From Pseudomonadota bacterium (GTDB lineage Bacteria; Pseudomonadota; Gammaproteobacteria; Burkholderiales; Rhodocyclaceae): a stretch of 52,753 nt of DNA. The DNA lies in NCBI GenBank assembly GCA_018262195.1, contig JAGTRS010000036.1, positions 1 to 52,753 on the forward strand. Direction: 5' to 3'. Each line of letters starts with the position of its first letter. Positions within the stretch are counted from its first letter, which is position 1. Made by a program: the position numbers and the translations under genes. This document shows positions 1-10,555 of the stretch, in pieces. A model generated the notes under the pieces. It was not told the DNA's origin. It made no database searches and saw nothing but the letters and a program-made list of their open reading frames with translations.

Positions 1-7
1 AATAACC

Positions 8-646
8 ATGAGTCTAGGCCTTGTTGGTCGCAAGGTTGGCATGACTCGCATTTTTGCCGAGGATGGTGCGTCCATTCCGGTAACTGTGCTTGACGTGTCA
101 AACAACCGCGTGACCCAAGTCAAAACGCCGGAGATCGATGGCTACGCAGCCATTCAGGTCGCATTCGGCAAGCGCCGTGCCTCGCGCGTTTCCAAGCCCC
201 TCGCTGGCCATCTGGCCAAGGCGGGCGTGGAAGCCGGGCATGTGCTCAAGGAATTCCAGATCGAAGCTGATCAGCTGGCTAGTTTCAAGGCCGGTGATCA
301 GGTTGCTGTCACCATTTTTGCCGAAGGGCAAAAGGTTGATGTGACCGGTACCTCGATCGGTAAGGGTTTCCAGGGTGGTATCAAGCGCCACAACTTCAGT
401 TCCAACCGTGCTTCCCATGGTAACTCGCTGTCGCATAACGCGCCGGGTTCCATCGGTATGGCGCAGGATCCGGGTCGTGTCTTCCCGGGCAAGCGCATGG
501 CCGGTCATCTGGGTGATGTTCAGTCCACGATGCAGGGTCTGACGATTGTTCGCGTTGATGCCGATCGCCAGCTGTTGCTGGTCAAGGGTGCCGTTCCCGG
601 CGCCAAGGGTTCCGACGTCGTTGTGCGTCCGGCGGTCAAGGCTTAA
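8..646 (+). CDS. rplC: 50S ribosomal protein L3
   Basis: L3 binds 23S rRNA early in 50S assembly and lies near the peptidyl-transferase centre. The 212-residue product has the usual bacterial length and opens with the family-typical [16 protein letters not shown]. The central [11 protein letters not shown] and [14 protein letters not shown] loop is the conserved extension that reaches into the ribosome core. It is the first complete gene of the window and starts 7 bases in, so its ribosome-binding site is mostly outside. Gene order predicts rpsJ just upstream. The rplD start follows 9 bases after its stop, so it is co-transcribed in the S10 operon. Confidence 0.98.
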   Translation: MSLGLVGRKVGMTRIFAEDGASIPVTVLDVSNNRVTQVKTPEIDGYAAIQVAFGKRRASRVSKPLAGHLAKAGVEAGHVLKEFQIEADQLASFKAGDQVAVTIFAEGQKVDVTGTSIGKGFQGGIKRHNFSSNRASHGNSLSHNAPGSIGMAQDPGRVFPGKRMAGHLGDVQSTMQGLTIVRVDADRQLLLVKGAVPGAKGSDVVVRPAVKA

Positions 647-655
647 GGGGGCGAC

Positions 656-1279
656 ATGGAACTCAAGGTTATTAACGAACAAGGTCAGGAAGCTGCCAAG
701 CTGCAGGCTTCCGATGTGCTGTTCGGTCGCGATTTCAACGAAGCGCTGGTCCACCAGATCGTCGTTGCCTATCAGGCAAATGCGCGTTCTGGCGATCGTC
801 AGCAAAAAGATCGCTCCGAAGTCCGTCACACCACCACCAAGCCATGGCGTCAGAAGGGCACCGGTCGTGCTCGTGCTGGTTCCAATGGCAGCCCGCTGTG
901 GCGCGGAGGCGGTCGGATTTTCCCGAACTCTCCTGAAGAAAACTTCAGTCAGAAGGTTAACAAGAAGATGTTCCGCGCCGGTATGGCTGCGATCCTCTCC
1001 GAGTTGGCTCGTCAGGACCGTCTCGTCGTTATCGACGATCTGTCCATTGATGCGCCCAAGACCAAGCTGTTCACGCAGAAGCTGAAGAGCATGGGTCTTG
1101 AAGGCAATCTTCTGGTCATCACTGACGCGCTGAACGAAAATCTGTATCTCTCGTCGCGCAACCTGCCTAACGTTCTGGTTCTTGAAGCTCAGGAAGCCGA
1201 TCCGGTTTCTCTGGTTCGCTTCGCCAAGGTTCTGGTTACCAAGAACGCCGTGGCCAAGTTCGAGGAGATGTGGGGATGA
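656..1279 (+). CDS. rplD: 50S ribosomal protein L4
   Basis: L4 is a 50S protein whose extended loop lines the polypeptide exit tunnel. In Escherichia coli it also represses the S10 operon by attenuation; whether that happens here cannot be read from the sequence. The 207-residue product contains the conserved tunnel-loop signature [15 protein letters not shown] followed by SPLWRGGG, diagnostic for L4. It lies between rplC and rplW in the normal order. Its stop codon overlaps the rplW start (ATGA at 1276-1279), suggesting translational coupling. Confidence 0.98.
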   Translation: MELKVINEQGQEAAKLQASDVLFGRDFNEALVHQIVVAYQANARSGDRQQKDRSEVRHTTTKPWRQKGTGRARAGSNGSPLWRGGGRIFPNSPEENFSQKVNKKMFRAGMAAILSELARQDRLVVIDDLSIDAPKTKLFTQKLKSMGLEGNLLVITDALNENLYLSSRNLPNVLVLEAQEADPVSLVRFAKVLVTKNAVAKFEEMWG

Positions 1280-1577
1280 ATCAAGAACGTCTGATGCAGG
1301 TGCTGCTGGCACCGCAAATCTCCGAGAAGGCAACTTATGTTGCTGACAAGTATGAGCAAGTGATTTTCCGTGTTGCATCTGATGCAACCAAGCCGGAAAT
1401 CAAGGCTGCTGTCGAGCTTCTGTTCAAGGTTGAAGTTGAGGGTGTGCAGGTCGCCAATGTGAAGGGCAAGGTTAAGCGCTTCAAGGGCGCAACCGGTCGT
1501 CGCAAAGGCTGGAAAAAGGCCTACGTGAGCCTCAAGCCGGGTCAGGAAATCAATTTCGTTGAAGGGGGGAATGCGTA

Positions 1578-1578
<1 letters not shown>
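1276..1578 (+). CDS. rplW: 50S ribosomal protein L23
   Basis: L23 sits at the tunnel exit and docks trigger factor and SRP. The product is about 100 residues and begins [20 protein letters not shown], like betaproteobacterial L23. A GTG two codons upstream (1270) is in frame, but ATG 1276 is preferred: it gives the family-typical start, has GAGGAG upstream, and overlaps the rplD stop as ATGA. Its stop overlaps the rplB start by one base (TAATG). Confidence 0.97.
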
Positions 1579-2405
<827 letters not shown>

Positions 2406-2415
2406 GGGGTAGGAA

Positions 2416-2691
2416 ATGGGACGTTCTCTCAAAAAGGGCCCGTTTGTTGATGCGCATCTGATCGACAAAGTCGAAGCAGTTCGCGCTACCAGCGACAAGC
2501 GCCCGATCAAGACCTGGTCGCGTCGTTCGACGATCCTCCCCGAGTTCATCGGCCTGACGATTGCGGTCCACAATGGCAAGCAGCATATTCCGGTGTTCGT
2601 CACCGAAAATATGGTCGGTCACAAGCTCGGCGAGTTCTCGCTGACCCGTACGTTCAAGGGTCACACCGCCGGCAAGAAGGCCAAGAAGTAA
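2416..2691 (+). CDS. rpsS: 30S ribosomal protein S19
   Basis: S19 forms a complex with S13 in the 30S head and contacts the A-site region. The 91-residue product starts [12 protein letters not shown] and has the conserved [22 protein letters not shown] segment, both hallmarks of S19. A GTAGGAA ribosome-binding site precedes the ATG. It lies between rplB and rplV, in the standard S10-operon order, with a 9-base gap to the next gene. Confidence 0.97.
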   Translation: MGRSLKKGPFVDAHLIDKVEAVRATSDKRPIKTWSRRSTILPEFIGLTIAVHNGKQHIPVFVTENMVGHKLGEFSLTRTFKGHTAGKKAKK

Positions 2692-2700
2692 GGAGCTGAC

Positions 2701-3030
2701 ATGGAAACTCGTGCAAGTCTGCGAGGCGTACGCCTCTCTGCGCAAAAGGGCCGCTTGGTTGCGGATCTGGTGCGCGGCAAGCCGGTTGGTCAGGCTCTCA
2801 ACATCCTGGCTTTCTGCCCGAAAAAGGGCGCCGGTATCGTCAAAAAAGTGCTGGAGTCGGCAATTGCCAACGCCGAGCACAACGATGGTGCTGATATCGA
2901 CGAACTGACGGTGAAAACCATCTACGTCGAAAAAGGCATGGTGCTCAAGCGTTTTACCGCCCGCGCCAAGGGTCGTGGCAATCGGATCATCAAGCCGACC
3001 TGCCATATCTATCTGACCGTTGGTAACTAA
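2701..3030 (+). CDS. rplV: 50S ribosomal protein L22
   Basis: L22 binds all domains of 23S rRNA, and its beta-hairpin lines the exit tunnel beside L4; macrolide-resistance changes map to this loop. The 109-residue product starts [20 protein letters not shown]. Its tunnel hairpin, with [14 protein letters not shown] near residues 83-96, looks wild type. AAGGAGCTGAC gives a good ribosome-binding site. rpsC follows after 9 bases. Confidence 0.97.
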   Translation: METRASLRGVRLSAQKGRLVADLVRGKPVGQALNILAFCPKKGAGIVKKVLESAIANAEHNDGADIDELTVKTIYVEKGMVLKRFTARAKGRGNRIIKPTCHIYLTVGN

Positions 3031-3039
3031 GGAAGAGCC

Positions 3040-3825
3040 ATGGGACAGAAAATTCATCCGACTGGCTTCCGCCTGGCAGTCACCAAGAACTGGAGTTCAC
3101 GCTGGTACGCTAACAGCAAAGACTTCCCGGGTATGCTGAACGAAGACATCAAAGTCCGCGAATACCTGAAGCGTAAGCTTGCTCACGCCTCGGTTGGTCG
3201 TGTTCTGATCGAGCGTCCGGCCAAGAATGCCCGCGTTACCGTTTACTCTGCCCGTCCGGGCGTGGTGATCGGCAAGAAGGGCGAAGATATCGAGCAACTG
3301 CGTTCGGACCTTCAGCGCATCATGGGCGTTCCTGTCCATGTTTCGATCGAAGAAATCCGCAAGCCGGAAATCGACGCTCAGCTGATCGCCGACTCAATCG
3401 CCCAGCAGCTTGAAAAGCGCATCATGTTCCGTCGTGCCATGAAGCGCGCGATGCAGAATGCCATGCGCCTTGGGGCCCAGGGCATCAAGGTGATGAGCGC
3501 GGGTCGACTGAACGGTGCTGAAATTGCCCGTAGCGAATGGTATCGCGAAGGTCGTGTGCCCCTGCACACCCTGCGCGCTGACATTGACTATGCAACTTCT
3601 GAGGCGCTGACCACGTACGGCATCATTGGTATCAAGGTCTGGGTTTACAAGGGTGACATGCTTGACCGTAATGAGCAGCCGGCAGTTGAAGAGCCGTCTG
3701 CTGATGACCGTCGTCCGCGTCGTACCCCGGGCAAGCCCGAAGGCGATCGGCCACGTACCCGTACGGTCAAGAAGGCCGACGGTACGGTTGATCCGGCCAA
3801 GCGCGTAAGAAAGGCAGGTGCTTAA
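3040..3825 (+). CDS. rpsC: 30S ribosomal protein S3
   Basis: S3 sits at the mRNA entry site of the 30S subunit and contributes to mRNA helicase activity. The 261-residue product has an N-terminal [12 protein letters not shown], a KH domain with the [12 protein letters not shown] loop near residues 71-82, and the C-terminal S3 domain. It is longer than the 233-residue Escherichia coli protein because of a charged Pro/Arg/Lys-rich tail (about residues 215-261), a form common in betaproteobacteria. rplP begins two bases after its stop. Confidence 0.97.
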   Translation: MGQKIHPTGFRLAVTKNWSSRWYANSKDFPGMLNEDIKVREYLKRKLAHASVGRVLIERPAKNARVTVYSARPGVVIGKKGEDIEQLRSDLQRIMGVPVHVSIEEIRKPEIDAQLIADSIAQQLEKRIMFRRAMKRAMQNAMRLGAQGIKVMSAGRLNGAEIARSEWYREGRVPLHTLRADIDYATSEALTTYGIIGIKVWVYKGDMLDRNEQPAVEEPSADDRRPRRTPGKPEGDRPRTRTVKKADGTVDPAKRVRKAGA

Positions 3826-3826
3826 C

Positions 3827-4240
3827 ATGCTGCAACCTAACCGTCGCAAGTTCCGTAAGGAACACAAGGGCCGCAATGAAGGTCTGGCGACTCGTGGCAC
3901 GAAGGTTTCCTTCGGCGAGTGGGGTCTCAAGGCCATCGGTCGTGGTCGACTGACGGCTCGTCAGATTGAGGCTGCTCGTCGCGCCATGACCCGTCATATC
4001 AAACGGGGCGGTCGCATCTGGATCCGTATCTTCCCGGACAAGCCGATTTCGAAGAAGCCGGCTGAAGTTCGTATGGGTAACGGTAAGGGTAATCCGGAAT
4101 ATTGGGTTGCCGAGATCCAGCCCGGCAAGGTTCTGTACGAAATGGATGGTGTCAATGAAGCGCTGGCTCGCGAGGCATTTGCCCTTGCTGCTGCCAAGTT
4201 GCCGATCGCTACCACCTTCGTGACTCGTCATCTGGGGTAA
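3827..4240 (+). CDS. rplP: 50S ribosomal protein L16
   Basis: L16 helps position tRNA in the 50S A site. The 137-residue product starts [17 protein letters not shown] and includes the [14 protein letters not shown] segment. An in-frame GTG at 3818 would add three residues, but ATG 3827 is the family-consistent start and immediately follows the rpsC stop. rpmC follows after two bases. Confidence 0.97.
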
Positions 4241-4242
4241 TC

Positions 4243-4437
4243 ATGAAAGCTAGTGAACTGAGAACCAAGAGCGTGGACGAGCTCAAAAAGGAATTACTGG
4301 ACCTGTTGAAGGCCCAGTTCGGTCTGCGTATGCAACTTGCTACCCAGCAGTTGTCCAATACCAGCCAAATGTCCAAGGTGCGTCGCGACATCGCTCGCGT
4401 CCGCACGCTTATCCGTGAAAAGGCGGTGCAGCAATGA
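4243..4437 (+). CDS. rpmC: 50S ribosomal protein L29
   Basis: L29 is a small helical-hairpin protein at the tunnel exit next to L23. The 64-residue product has the expected length and composition, with [20 protein letters not shown] at the start and a basic C-terminal helix containing [15 protein letters not shown]. Its stop overlaps the rpsQ start by four bases (ATGA at 4434-4437), a translational-coupling arrangement. Confidence 0.96.
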
Positions 4438-4700
4438 GCGAATCCTCCAGTATCAAACGTACTCTCATCGGTCGCGTTGTCAGCGACAAGATGGACAAGA
4501 CGGTCACCGTCCTTGTTGAACGTAAGGTCAAGCACCCTATGTACGGCAAGGTGATGGTTCGTTCGAAGAAGTACCATGCCCATAATGAGGGTAACTCGGC
4601 CAAGGCTGGCGATCTCGTCGAGATCGTCGAAACCCGTCCGGTTTCCCGTACCAAAACCTGGGCTGTCACCAGCGTTCTTGAAAAGGCGATCGTTGTATAA
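4434..4700 (+). CDS. rpsQ: 30S ribosomal protein S17
   Basis: S17 is a primary 16S rRNA-binding OB-fold protein. The 88-residue product contains the typical [20 protein letters not shown] core and the [10 protein letters not shown] motif. It is the last gene of the S10 block. It is followed by a 153-base gap with a terminator hairpin and a candidate promoter, the only large break inside the ribosomal cluster. Confidence 0.96.
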
Positions 4701-4719
4701 CGAAAGTTTTTAAAAACGC

Positions 4720-4749
4720 TTGCGCAGTGATCAAAGAAGCCGGTATAAT
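4720..4749 (+). promoter_or_regulatory. Candidate sigma-70 promoter for the spc operon, with -10 in a terminator loop
   Basis: TTGCGC at 4720-4725 is followed after 18 bases by a perfect TATAAT at 4744-4749. That -10 hexamer is exactly the six-base loop of the rpsQ terminator hairpin. Transcription would begin near 4756, about 100 bases before rplN, giving the spc block its own promoter where the S10 transcript ends. The -35 is only 4/6 to consensus. This is read from sequence only. Confidence 0.6.
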
Positions 4750-4763
4750 CCGGCTTCTTTTTT
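4733..4763 (+). terminator. Rho-independent terminator after rpsQ
   Basis: AAAGAAGCCGG (4733-4743) and CCGGCTTCTTT (4750-4760) form a perfect 11-bp stem around a TATAAT loop, with a run of six T at 4758-4763. This is an intrinsic terminator or attenuator between the S10 and spc blocks. Confidence 0.85.
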
Positions 4764-4853
4764 GCGACTGCCGTCCTGGTGGTTGCGAAGTTGTTCGACC
4801 CGTACGGGTTCCAAGACTGACCGCCTGGGCGGATTAAGTTGGAGTTTATTTAA

Positions 4854-5222
4854 ATGATTCAGATGCAGACGACTCTGGATGTCGCCGATAACACCGGCGC
4901 ACGTTCAGTAATGTGTATCAAAGTGCTGGGTGGATCCAGGCGCCGTTATGCGGGCATTGGTGACATCATCAAGGTTAGCATCAAGGATGCTGCCCCGCGC
5001 GGTCGCGTCAAAAAGGGTGATGTATACAATGCCGTGGTGGTTCGTACCGCTAAGGGTGTTCGTCGTCCTGATGGCTCGCTGGTGCGCTTTGATGGCAATG
5101 CCGCAGTCCTTCTCAACAACAAGCTCGAGCCGATCGGCACGCGCATCTTTGGCCCGGTCACTCGCGAACTGCGTACCGAGCGCTTTATGAAGATCGTGTC
5201 GCTGGCGCCGGAAGTGCTGTAA
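4854..5222 (+). CDS. rplN: 50S ribosomal protein L14
   Basis: L14 lies at the 30S-50S interface, forms bridge B8 and is the docking site of the silencing factor RsfS. The 122-residue product starts [20 protein letters not shown] and contains the conserved [20 protein letters not shown] segment. It is the first gene of the spc block, behind the terminator/promoter composite at 4720-4763. The leader contains several short GC-rich repeats but no structure I can assign to a known regulator. Confidence 0.97.
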   Translation: MIQMQTTLDVADNTGARSVMCIKVLGGSRRRYAGIGDIIKVSIKDAAPRGRVKKGDVYNAVVVRTAKGVRRPDGSLVRFDGNAAVLLNNKLEPIGTRIFGPVTRELRTERFMKIVSLAPEVL

Positions 5223-5232
5223 GGAACGGATG

Positions 5233-5550
5233 ATGGAAAAAATTCGCAAAGGCGACGAAATCGTCGTCATCACCGGTAAAGACAAGGGCAAACGCGGCAC
5301 AGTGCTGCGCCGTGTCGATGATGAGCATGTGCTTGTCGAGGGTGTCAACCGTGCCAAGAAGCACGTTAAGCCGAACCCGGTCAAGGGTGTAGCTGGTGGC
5401 ATCGTGGACAAAGACATGCCTATCCATATCTCCAATGTTGCGCTGTTCAATCCGGCGACCAAGAAGGCCGATCGTGTCGGCATCAAGGCGCTCGAGGATG
5501 GCCGCAAGGTTCGCGTGTTCAAGTCGAACGGCGAACTGGTAAACGCATAA
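5233..5550 (+). CDS. rplX: 50S ribosomal protein L24
   Basis: L24 is an assembly-initiating 50S protein with a KOW domain, visible as [20 protein letters not shown] near the N-terminus. Two adjacent ATG codons (5230 and 5233) are possible starts. The second lies 7 bases from AAGGA and gives the family-typical MEKIRKGD beginning, so it is chosen; the first would add one Met. It sits 10 bases after rplN and 9 bases before rplE. Confidence 0.95.
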   Translation: MEKIRKGDEIVVITGKDKGKRGTVLRRVDDEHVLVEGVNRAKKHVKPNPVKGVAGGIVDKDMPIHISNVALFNPATKKADRVGIKALEDGRKVRVFKSNGELVNA

Positions 5551-5559
5551 GGGGTGGTC

Positions 5560-6099
5560 ATGGCGCGTTTGCAACAGTTTTACAAGGACACCATTGTTTC
5601 CGATCTGGTTAAGCAGTTCGGTTACAAGTCCGTGATGGAAGTTCCGCGTATCACCAAGATCACCCTTAATATGGGTGTTGGCGAGGCGGTTGCTGACAAG
5701 AAGGTTCTGGAAAATGCCGTTGGTGACATGCAGAAGATCGCAGGTCAGAAGCCGGTTACCACGAAGGCTCGCAAGTCAATTGCTGGCTTCAAGATTCGTG
5801 ACGGTTATCCGATCGGTTGCATGGTCACTCTGCGTGGTCCTCGCATGTTCGAATTCCTGGATCGTTTGGTGACCATCGCTCTGCCGCGTGTTCGCGACTT
5901 CCGTGGTATCTCTGGCAAGGGTTTTGATGGCCAGGGTAACTACAACATGGGTGTCAAAGAGCAGATCATTTTCCCGGAAATTGAGTACGACAAGATCGAT
6001 GCTCTGCGGGGTATGAATATCAGTATCACCACGACCGCGAAGACCGATGCAGAAGCCAAGGCTCTGTTGGCGGCCTTCAAGTTCCCGTTCAAGAATTGA
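5560..6099 (+). CDS. rplE: 50S ribosomal protein L5
   Basis: L5 binds 5S rRNA and contacts the P-site tRNA elbow. From ATG 5560 the product is 179 residues, the standard bacterial size, beginning [16 protein letters not shown]. It contains the conserved [15 protein letters not shown] and the [20 protein letters not shown] stretch. An in-frame GTG at 5554 would add two residues and is less likely, because the GGGG ribosome-binding site lies just in front of it. Confidence 0.97.
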   Translation: MARLQQFYKDTIVSDLVKQFGYKSVMEVPRITKITLNMGVGEAVADKKVLENAVGDMQKIAGQKPVTTKARKSIAGFKIRDGYPIGCMVTLRGPRMFEFLDRLVTIALPRVRDFRGISGKGFDGQGNYNMGVKEQIIFPEIEYDKIDALRGMNISITTTAKTDAEAKALLAAFKFPFKN

Positions 6100-6106
6100 G
6101 GCAATC

Positions 6107-6412
6107 ATGGCAAAACTTGCTCTGATCAACCGTGAAGAGAAGCGCCGCAAGATGGTGGCTCAGTACGCCAAGAAGCGTGCTGCCCTTGAGGCGATCATCA
6201 CCAACGTGAGCCTGTCTGACGAGGAGCGTTATGAAGCCCGTCTGAAATTCCAGGCCCTGCCGCGCAATTCCAGCCCGTCCCGTCTGCGCAATCGCTGCCA
6301 GCTGACCGGCCGCCCGCGTGGTGTTTTCCGTAAATTCGGTCTGTGCCGTAACAAGATCCGTGAGCTGGCCTTCAATGGCGAGATCCCGGGTATTGTTAAA
6401 GCCAGCTGGTAA
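6107..6412 (+). CDS. rpsN: 30S ribosomal protein S14 (zinc-free type)
   Basis: S14 assembles late into the 30S head. The start is ATG 6107, directly after the rplE stop; the frame stays open upstream into rplE, but that part is not family-like. The 101-residue product begins [16 protein letters not shown] and has [20 protein letters not shown]. The longer length and absence of paired CxxC knuckles make it the zinc-independent form. Confidence 0.96.
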   Translation: MAKLALINREEKRRKMVAQYAKKRAALEAIITNVSLSDEERYEARLKFQALPRNSSPSRLRNRCQLTGRPRGVFRKFGLCRNKIRELAFNGEIPGIVKASW

Positions 6413-6427
6413 TCAGGAGATTCAGAA

Positions 6428-6823
6428 ATGGCTATGAGCGATCCGATCGCGGACATGCTGACTCGCATCCGCAACGCCCAGCTCGCCGAAAAGGCGTCTG
6501 TCTCCATGCCCTCGTCCAAGGTGAAAGTGGCAATTGCCGCCGTGCTCAAGGATGAAGGCTACGTCGAAGATTTTGCAGTTCGTCAGGCTGACGGCAAGGC
6601 AACTCTCGAAATCGCCCTCAAGTATTACGCCGGTCGTCCGGTTATTGAGCGTATCGAGCGTATTTCCAAGCCTGGTCTACGTATCTACAAAGGCTGCGAC
6701 GATATTCCGCGTGTCATGAATGGTCTTGGTGTGGCCATCGTTTCTACCCCGAAGGGCGTCATGACTGACCGCAAGGCTCGCGCCAGCAAGGTTGGCGGCG
6801 AAGTCCTTTGCATCGTGGCGTAA
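6428..6823 (+). CDS. rpsH: 30S ribosomal protein S8
   Basis: S8 is a central 16S rRNA binder. In Escherichia coli it represses the spc operon by binding its mRNA near rplE; no such site was verified here. The 131-residue product starts [18 protein letters not shown] and ends with the conserved [21 protein letters not shown] second ATG (6434) is possible, but AGGAG placed about 10 bases upstream favours 6428. Confidence 0.96.
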   Translation: MAMSDPIADMLTRIRNAQLAEKASVSMPSSKVKVAIAAVLKDEGYVEDFAVRQADGKATLEIALKYYAGRPVIERIERISKPGLRIYKGCDDIPRVMNGLGVAIVSTPKGVMTDRKARASKVGGEVLCIVA

Positions 6824-6833
6824 GGAGCGAAGC

Positions 6834-7364
6834 ATGTCTCGTATTGGTAAGAATCCCGTAGTGCTGCCCGCCGGTGTTGAAGTCACCGTCGGTGAGCAGA
6901 TCGTCGTCAAGGGGCCCTTGGGTTCTCTGAAGACGGCTGCTCATTCAGCAGTCAATGTCGCCGTCGAAGGCCAGAACGTTACCGTTTCGAAGGTCGCTGG
7001 TGCAGCTAACGCTGCTGCCATGTGGGGCACCATGCGTGCCAACCTGAACAACATGGTGACCGGCGTTTCGAAGGGCTTCGAGCGTAAGCTGCAGCTGGTT
7101 GGCGTGGGCTATCGTGCCCAGGCTCAGGGCGATACCCTGAATCTGTCGCTTGGCTTCTCCCATCCCGTGGCTCACAAGATGCCCGCAGGTGTGAAAGTTG
7201 AGTGCCCGACCCAGACCGAAATCCTGATCAAGGGTTCGGACAAGCAGCAAGTCGGTCAGGTTGCCGCCGAAATTCGTGCATATCGCAAGCCGGAGCCCTA
7301 CAAGGGCAAGGGCGTTCGTTATGCCGATGAAGTGGTGGTTATCAAGGAAACCAAGAAGAAGTAA
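6834..7364 (+). CDS. rplF: 50S ribosomal protein L6
   Basis: L6 sits at the base of the L7/L12 stalk near the GTPase-associated centre. From ATG 6834, preceded by AAGGAGCGAAGC, the product is 176 residues. It begins [17 protein letters not shown] and contains the conserved [16 protein letters not shown] segment near the C-terminus. The frame is open upstream into rpsH, but that extension is not L6-like. Confidence 0.97.
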   Translation: MSRIGKNPVVLPAGVEVTVGEQIVVKGPLGSLKTAAHSAVNVAVEGQNVTVSKVAGAANAAAMWGTMRANLNNMVTGVSKGFERKLQLVGVGYRAQAQGDTLNLSLGFSHPVAHKMPAGVKVECPTQTEILIKGSDKQQVGQVAAEIRAYRKPEPYKGKGVRYADEVVVIKETKKK

Positions 7365-7373
7365 GGGTGGCAT

Positions 7374-7730
7374 ATGTTTAACAAGAAGCAAGCGCGTCTG
7401 CGCCGTGCCCGCAAAACCCGGGCCAAAATCGCCGAGCTCAAAGCTGTCCGTTTGTGCGTTAATCGTACGAACTGCCACATTTACGCCCAGATCATTTCGC
7501 CTTGCGGCGGTAAGGTTCTGGCTTCGGCTTCCACGCTGGACACCGATGTCCGTAAGGATGTTGCGAACGGCGGTAACAAGGCTGCTGCCACTACCGTTGG
7601 CAAGCTGATTGCCGAGCGCGCCAAGGCCGCTGGTATTGAGCAGGTAGCCTTTGACCGTTCCGGTCTCCAGTACCACGGACGTATTCAGGCGTTGGCGGAA
7701 GCCGCGCGTGAAGGCGGCCTGAAGTTCTAA
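7374..7730 (+). CDS. rplR: 50S ribosomal protein L18
   Basis: L18 with L5 carries 5S rRNA into the central protuberance. The 118-residue product has a basic N-terminus ([19 protein letters not shown]), the central beta-strand core, and the conserved [25 protein letters not shown]-terminus (quoted in part). It follows rplF by 9 bases and precedes rpsE by 27. Confidence 0.96.
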   Translation: MFNKKQARLRRARKTRAKIAELKAVRLCVNRTNCHIYAQIISPCGGKVLASASTLDTDVRKDVANGGNKAAATTVGKLIAERAKAAGIEQVAFDRSGLQYHGRIQALAEAAREGGLKF

Positions 7731-7757
7731 CCGACGGCAAAAGGACGAGGTTAAGAA

Positions 7758-8285
7758 ATGGCTAAACCTGAAAGAAACAAGAAGCCGCAACAGGCTGAAG
7801 AGCGCGATGATGGCATGCGCGAGAAGATGGTTGCGGTTAACCGTGTTACCAAGGTTGTAAAGGGCGGCCGTATTCTCGGTTTTGCGGCCCTGACCGTGGT
7901 TGGCGATGGTGACGGTGGTATCGGCATGGGCAAGGGCAAGTCCCGCGAAGTGCCGGTTGCTGTGCAAAAGGCAATGGAAGAGGCTCGTCGCAAGATGGCC
8001 AAGGTCAGCCTGAAGAGCGGTACCGTTCACCACACCGTGATGGGTCGTCATGGTGCTACCACCGTGATGATTCAACCGGCTCCCGAAGGTACCGGCATCA
8101 TCGCTGGCGGCGCAATGCGTGCTGTCTTCGAAGTCGTTGGTGTCACCAACGTGGTTGCCAAGGCTCACGGTTCGACCAATCCCTACAACATCGTGCGTGC
8201 CACCATCGACGGTCTGTCGAAAGTGAATACGCCAGCCGAAATCGCCGCCAAGCGCGGTCTTTCGGTGGATCAGATCCAGGGGTAA
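7758..8285 (+). CDS. rpsE: 30S ribosomal protein S5
   Basis: S5 is a 30S fidelity and assembly protein near the mRNA channel. The 175-residue product has a double-stranded-RNA-binding-like N-terminal domain, with the [20 protein letters not shown] loop where spectinomycin-resistance changes map. Its C-terminal domain carries [19 protein letters not shown]. Sequence and length are normal, with no resistance-type deletion apparent. Confidence 0.97.
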   Translation: MAKPERNKKPQQAEERDDGMREKMVAVNRVTKVVKGGRILGFAALTVVGDGDGGIGMGKGKSREVPVAVQKAMEEARRKMAKVSLKSGTVHHTVMGRHGATTVMIQPAPEGTGIIAGGAMRAVFEVVGVTNVVAKAHGSTNPYNIVRATIDGLSKVNTPAEIAAKRGLSVDQIQG

Positions 8286-8288
8286 GTC

Positions 8289-8471
8289 ATGGCTGACAAG
8301 AAAATCAAAGTGACGCTCGTGAAGAGCGTTATCGGCACCAAGCAAGATCATCGGGCTACCGTCAAGGGCCTCGGTCTGCGCAAGCTGAATAGTTCTTCTG
8401 AGCTGGAGGATACGCCCGCTGTTCGCGGCATGATCCAGAAAGTTCAGTATCTCGTTAAGGTTGAGGGTTAA
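8289..8471 (+). CDS. rpmD: 50S ribosomal protein L30
   Basis: L30 is a small alpha/beta 50S protein absent from some bacterial lineages but kept in proteobacteria. The 60-residue product has the typical [20 protein letters not shown] opening and the [20 protein letters not shown] core. It starts three bases after rpsE and ends three bases before rplO, so the three genes are tightly coupled. Confidence 0.96.
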   Translation: MADKKIKVTLVKSVIGTKQDHRATVKGLGLRKLNSSSELEDTPAVRGMIQKVQYLVKVEG

Positions 8472-8474
8472 GCC

Positions 8475-8909
8475 ATGCGTCTGAATACCATCAAGCCGGG
8501 CGAAGGTTCCAAGAAAGCAGCCAAGCGAGTTGGCCGCGGTATTGGTTCCGGTCTGGGCAAGACCTGCGGTCGTGGCCACAAAGGCCAGAAATCTCGTTCC
8601 GGCGGCTTCCACAAAGTTGGCTTCGAAGGCGGTCAAATGCCTTTGCAGCGTCGTCTGCCGAAGCGTGGCTTCAATTCGCTGACTCGTGCGCGCAACTACG
8701 AAGTTCGCCTGACCGATCTGGAGCGTCTGCCGGTTGACGAAATCGATCTGCTTGCGCTGCAAGTGGCCGGTATCGTTCCGGGCGATGCGCTTTCCGCCAA
8801 GGTAATCTTGTCCGGCGCGATTAGCCGCAAGGTTGTCCTTAAGGGTGTAGGCGCGACCAAGGGTGCCAAGGCTGCTATTGAAGCAGTCGGTGGCTCGGTC
8901 GCTGAGTAA
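8475..8909 (+). CDS. rplO: 50S ribosomal protein L15
   Basis: L15 is a late-assembly 50S protein that reaches into the 23S core. The 144-residue product begins [20 protein letters not shown] and has the Gly/Lys/Arg-rich extension [19 protein letters not shown] followed by [17 protein letters not shown], both diagnostic. It precedes secY as in nearly all bacteria. Confidence 0.97.
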   Translation: MRLNTIKPGEGSKKAAKRVGRGIGSGLGKTCGRGHKGQKSRSGGFHKVGFEGGQMPLQRRLPKRGFNSLTRARNYEVRLTDLERLPVDEIDLLALQVAGIVPGDALSAKVILSGAISRKVVLKGVGATKGAKAAIEAVGGSVAE

Positions 8910-8929
8910 GACAGGGAAAGGTTAGAACG

Positions 8930-10252
8930 TTGGCAGCAAATCCCAATACCGTTGGCAAAGGTGGCAAGTTCGGCGATCTCAAGCGCCGGCTTTGGTTCCT
9001 GCTGGGGGCACTCGTTGTGTACCGCATCGGCGCCCATATCCCGGTTCCGGGTATTGACCCCAACGCTCTAGCCGATCTTTTCAATTCGCAGAAGGGCGGC
9101 ATCCTTGGCATGTTCAACATGTTCTCGGGTGGCGCTCTGGAGCGGTTCACCATTTTTGCATTGGGGATCATGCCGTACATTTCGGCTTCGATCATCATGC
9201 AACTGATGAGTGTGGCTAGCCCGCAGCTAGAGGCTCTCAAAAAAGAGGGTGAGGCCGGGCGTCGCAAGATCACTCAATACACTCGTTACGGTACCGTTAT
9301 TCTCGCCCTGTTCCAGGGTCTAGGTATTGCCGTTGCGCTCGAAGCGCAGGCCGGACTGGTTAACGATCCTGGATTTATGTTCCGCCTGACCACTGTTTCC
9401 ACCCTGCTTACCGGCACAATGTTCCTGATGTGGCTGGGTGAGCAGATTACCGAGCGTGGCCTGGGTAACGGTATTTCGATCATTATCTTTGCCGGTATCG
9501 CTGCCGGACTGCCAAACGCCATAGGCGGCTTGCTTGAGCTGGTCCGTACCGGCGCGATGCACCCGCTTACTGCCTTGATCATTTGTGTTCTCGTTGTTGC
9601 GGTTACCGGCTTTGTGGTCTTTGTTGAGCGTGGCCAGCGGAAGATCCTGGTCAATTACGCCAAGCGCCAGGTTGGAAACAAGATTTACGGTGGCCAGAGT
9701 TCGCACCTGCCCTTGAAGCTGAACATGTCGGGCGTAATTCCCCCGATTTTCGCTTCGTCCATCATTTTGTTTCCAGCAACTGTTGCCAATTGGTTTGGTT
9801 CGAGCGAGTCGATGCACTGGTTGAAGGATGTCGCGGGTACCTTGTCTCCCGGTCAGCCTATTTACGTGATGCTCTACGCCTCAGCCATCGTGTTTTTCTG
9901 CTTCTTCTACACCGCCCTTGTGTTCAATTCCAAGGAGACGGCCGATAACCTCAAGAAGAGCGGCGCGTTTGTGCCTGGTATTCGTCCTGGTGAACAGACT
10001 GCTCGCTACATAGACAAGATTTTGATGCGCTTGACCCTGATCGGTGCTGCTTACATCACGATCGTTTGTCTGCTACCTGAATTTTTGATCCTGAAATGGA
10101 ACGTCCCGTTCTATTTTGGTGGAACTTCCCTGCTGATTATCGTTGTGGTGACCATGGACTTCATGTCTCAGGTTCAAGCCTATGTGATGTCGCATCAATA
10201 TGAAAGCCTGCTGAAGAAAGCAAACTTCAAAGGCGCACCTATGATCAAGTAG
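8930..10252 (+). CDS. secY: Protein translocase subunit SecY
   Basis: SecY is the channel-forming subunit of the SecYEG translocon in the inner membrane. The 440-residue product has the ten hydrophobic segments expected, the N-terminal [20 protein letters not shown], the plug-region signature around [19 protein letters not shown], and the cytosolic loop GERGQR-like sequence near residue 230. The start is TTG at 8930: no in-frame ATG precedes the conserved N-terminus, and the residues after TTG match other betaproteobacterial SecY. It lies 20 bases after rplO. The rare start codon could restrain translation of a protein that is toxic in excess. Confidence 0.96.
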   Translation: MAANPNTVGKGGKFGDLKRRLWFLLGALVVYRIGAHIPVPGIDPNALADLFNSQKGGILGMFNMFSGGALERFTIFALGIMPYISASIIMQLMSVASPQLEALKKEGEAGRRKITQYTRYGTVILALFQGLGIAVALEAQAGLVNDPGFMFRLTTVSTLLTGTMFLMWLGEQITERGLGNGISIIIFAGIAAGLPNAIGGLLELVRTGAMHPLTALIICVLVVAVTGFVVFVERGQRKILVNYAKRQVGNKIYGGQSSHLPLKLNMSGVIPPIFASSIILFPATVANWFGSSESMHWLKDVAGTLSPGQPIYVMLYASAIVFFCFFYTALVFNSKETADNLKKSGAFVPGIRPGEQTARYIDKILMRLTLIGAAYITIVCLLPEFLILKWNVPFYFGGTSLLIIVVVTMDFMSQVQAYVMSHQYESLLKKANFKGAPMIK

Positions 10253-10261
10253 TAATCAGTC

Positions 10262-10480
10262 ATGGCGAAAGAAGATTACATTGAAATGCTTGGTGAGGTA
10301 GTTGAAAACCTTCCAAATGCAACCTTCAAAGTCAGACTGGAAAACGGACACATAGTGCATGGGTTCATTTCCGGGAAAATGCGGATGCATTACATCCGGA
10401 TTCTCCCCGGAGACAAAGTAACCGTGCAAATGACGCCGTACGATTTAACCAAGGCCCGGATCGTTTTCCGGACCAAGTAA
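10262..10480 (+). CDS. infA: Translation initiation factor IF-1
   Basis: IF-1 occupies the 30S A site during initiation. The 72-residue OB-fold protein begins [20 protein letters not shown] and contains [23 protein letters not shown] (quoted in part), ending with ARIVFRTK. Placement between secY and rpmJ is characteristic of betaproteobacteria. It starts 9 bases after secY. Codon use is slightly more AT-rich than in the flanking ribosomal genes. Confidence 0.96.
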   Translation: MAKEDYIEMLGEVVENLPNATFKVRLENGHIVHGFISGKMRMHYIRILPGDKVTVQMTPYDLTKARIVFRTK

Positions 10481-10555
10481 AAAGTTCTCTACGCAATAAA
10501 CCGCAGGGCAAGGAAACACGGCTGCTTCCGAGCTCTCGCAGACGAGGAGTGAAAC

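Noticed and set aside
6945..8762. 605-codon minus-strand frame across rplF-rplO
   Set aside because: Antisense to conserved ribosomal genes; caused by strong codon bias. The same applies to the minus frame at 98-1387.
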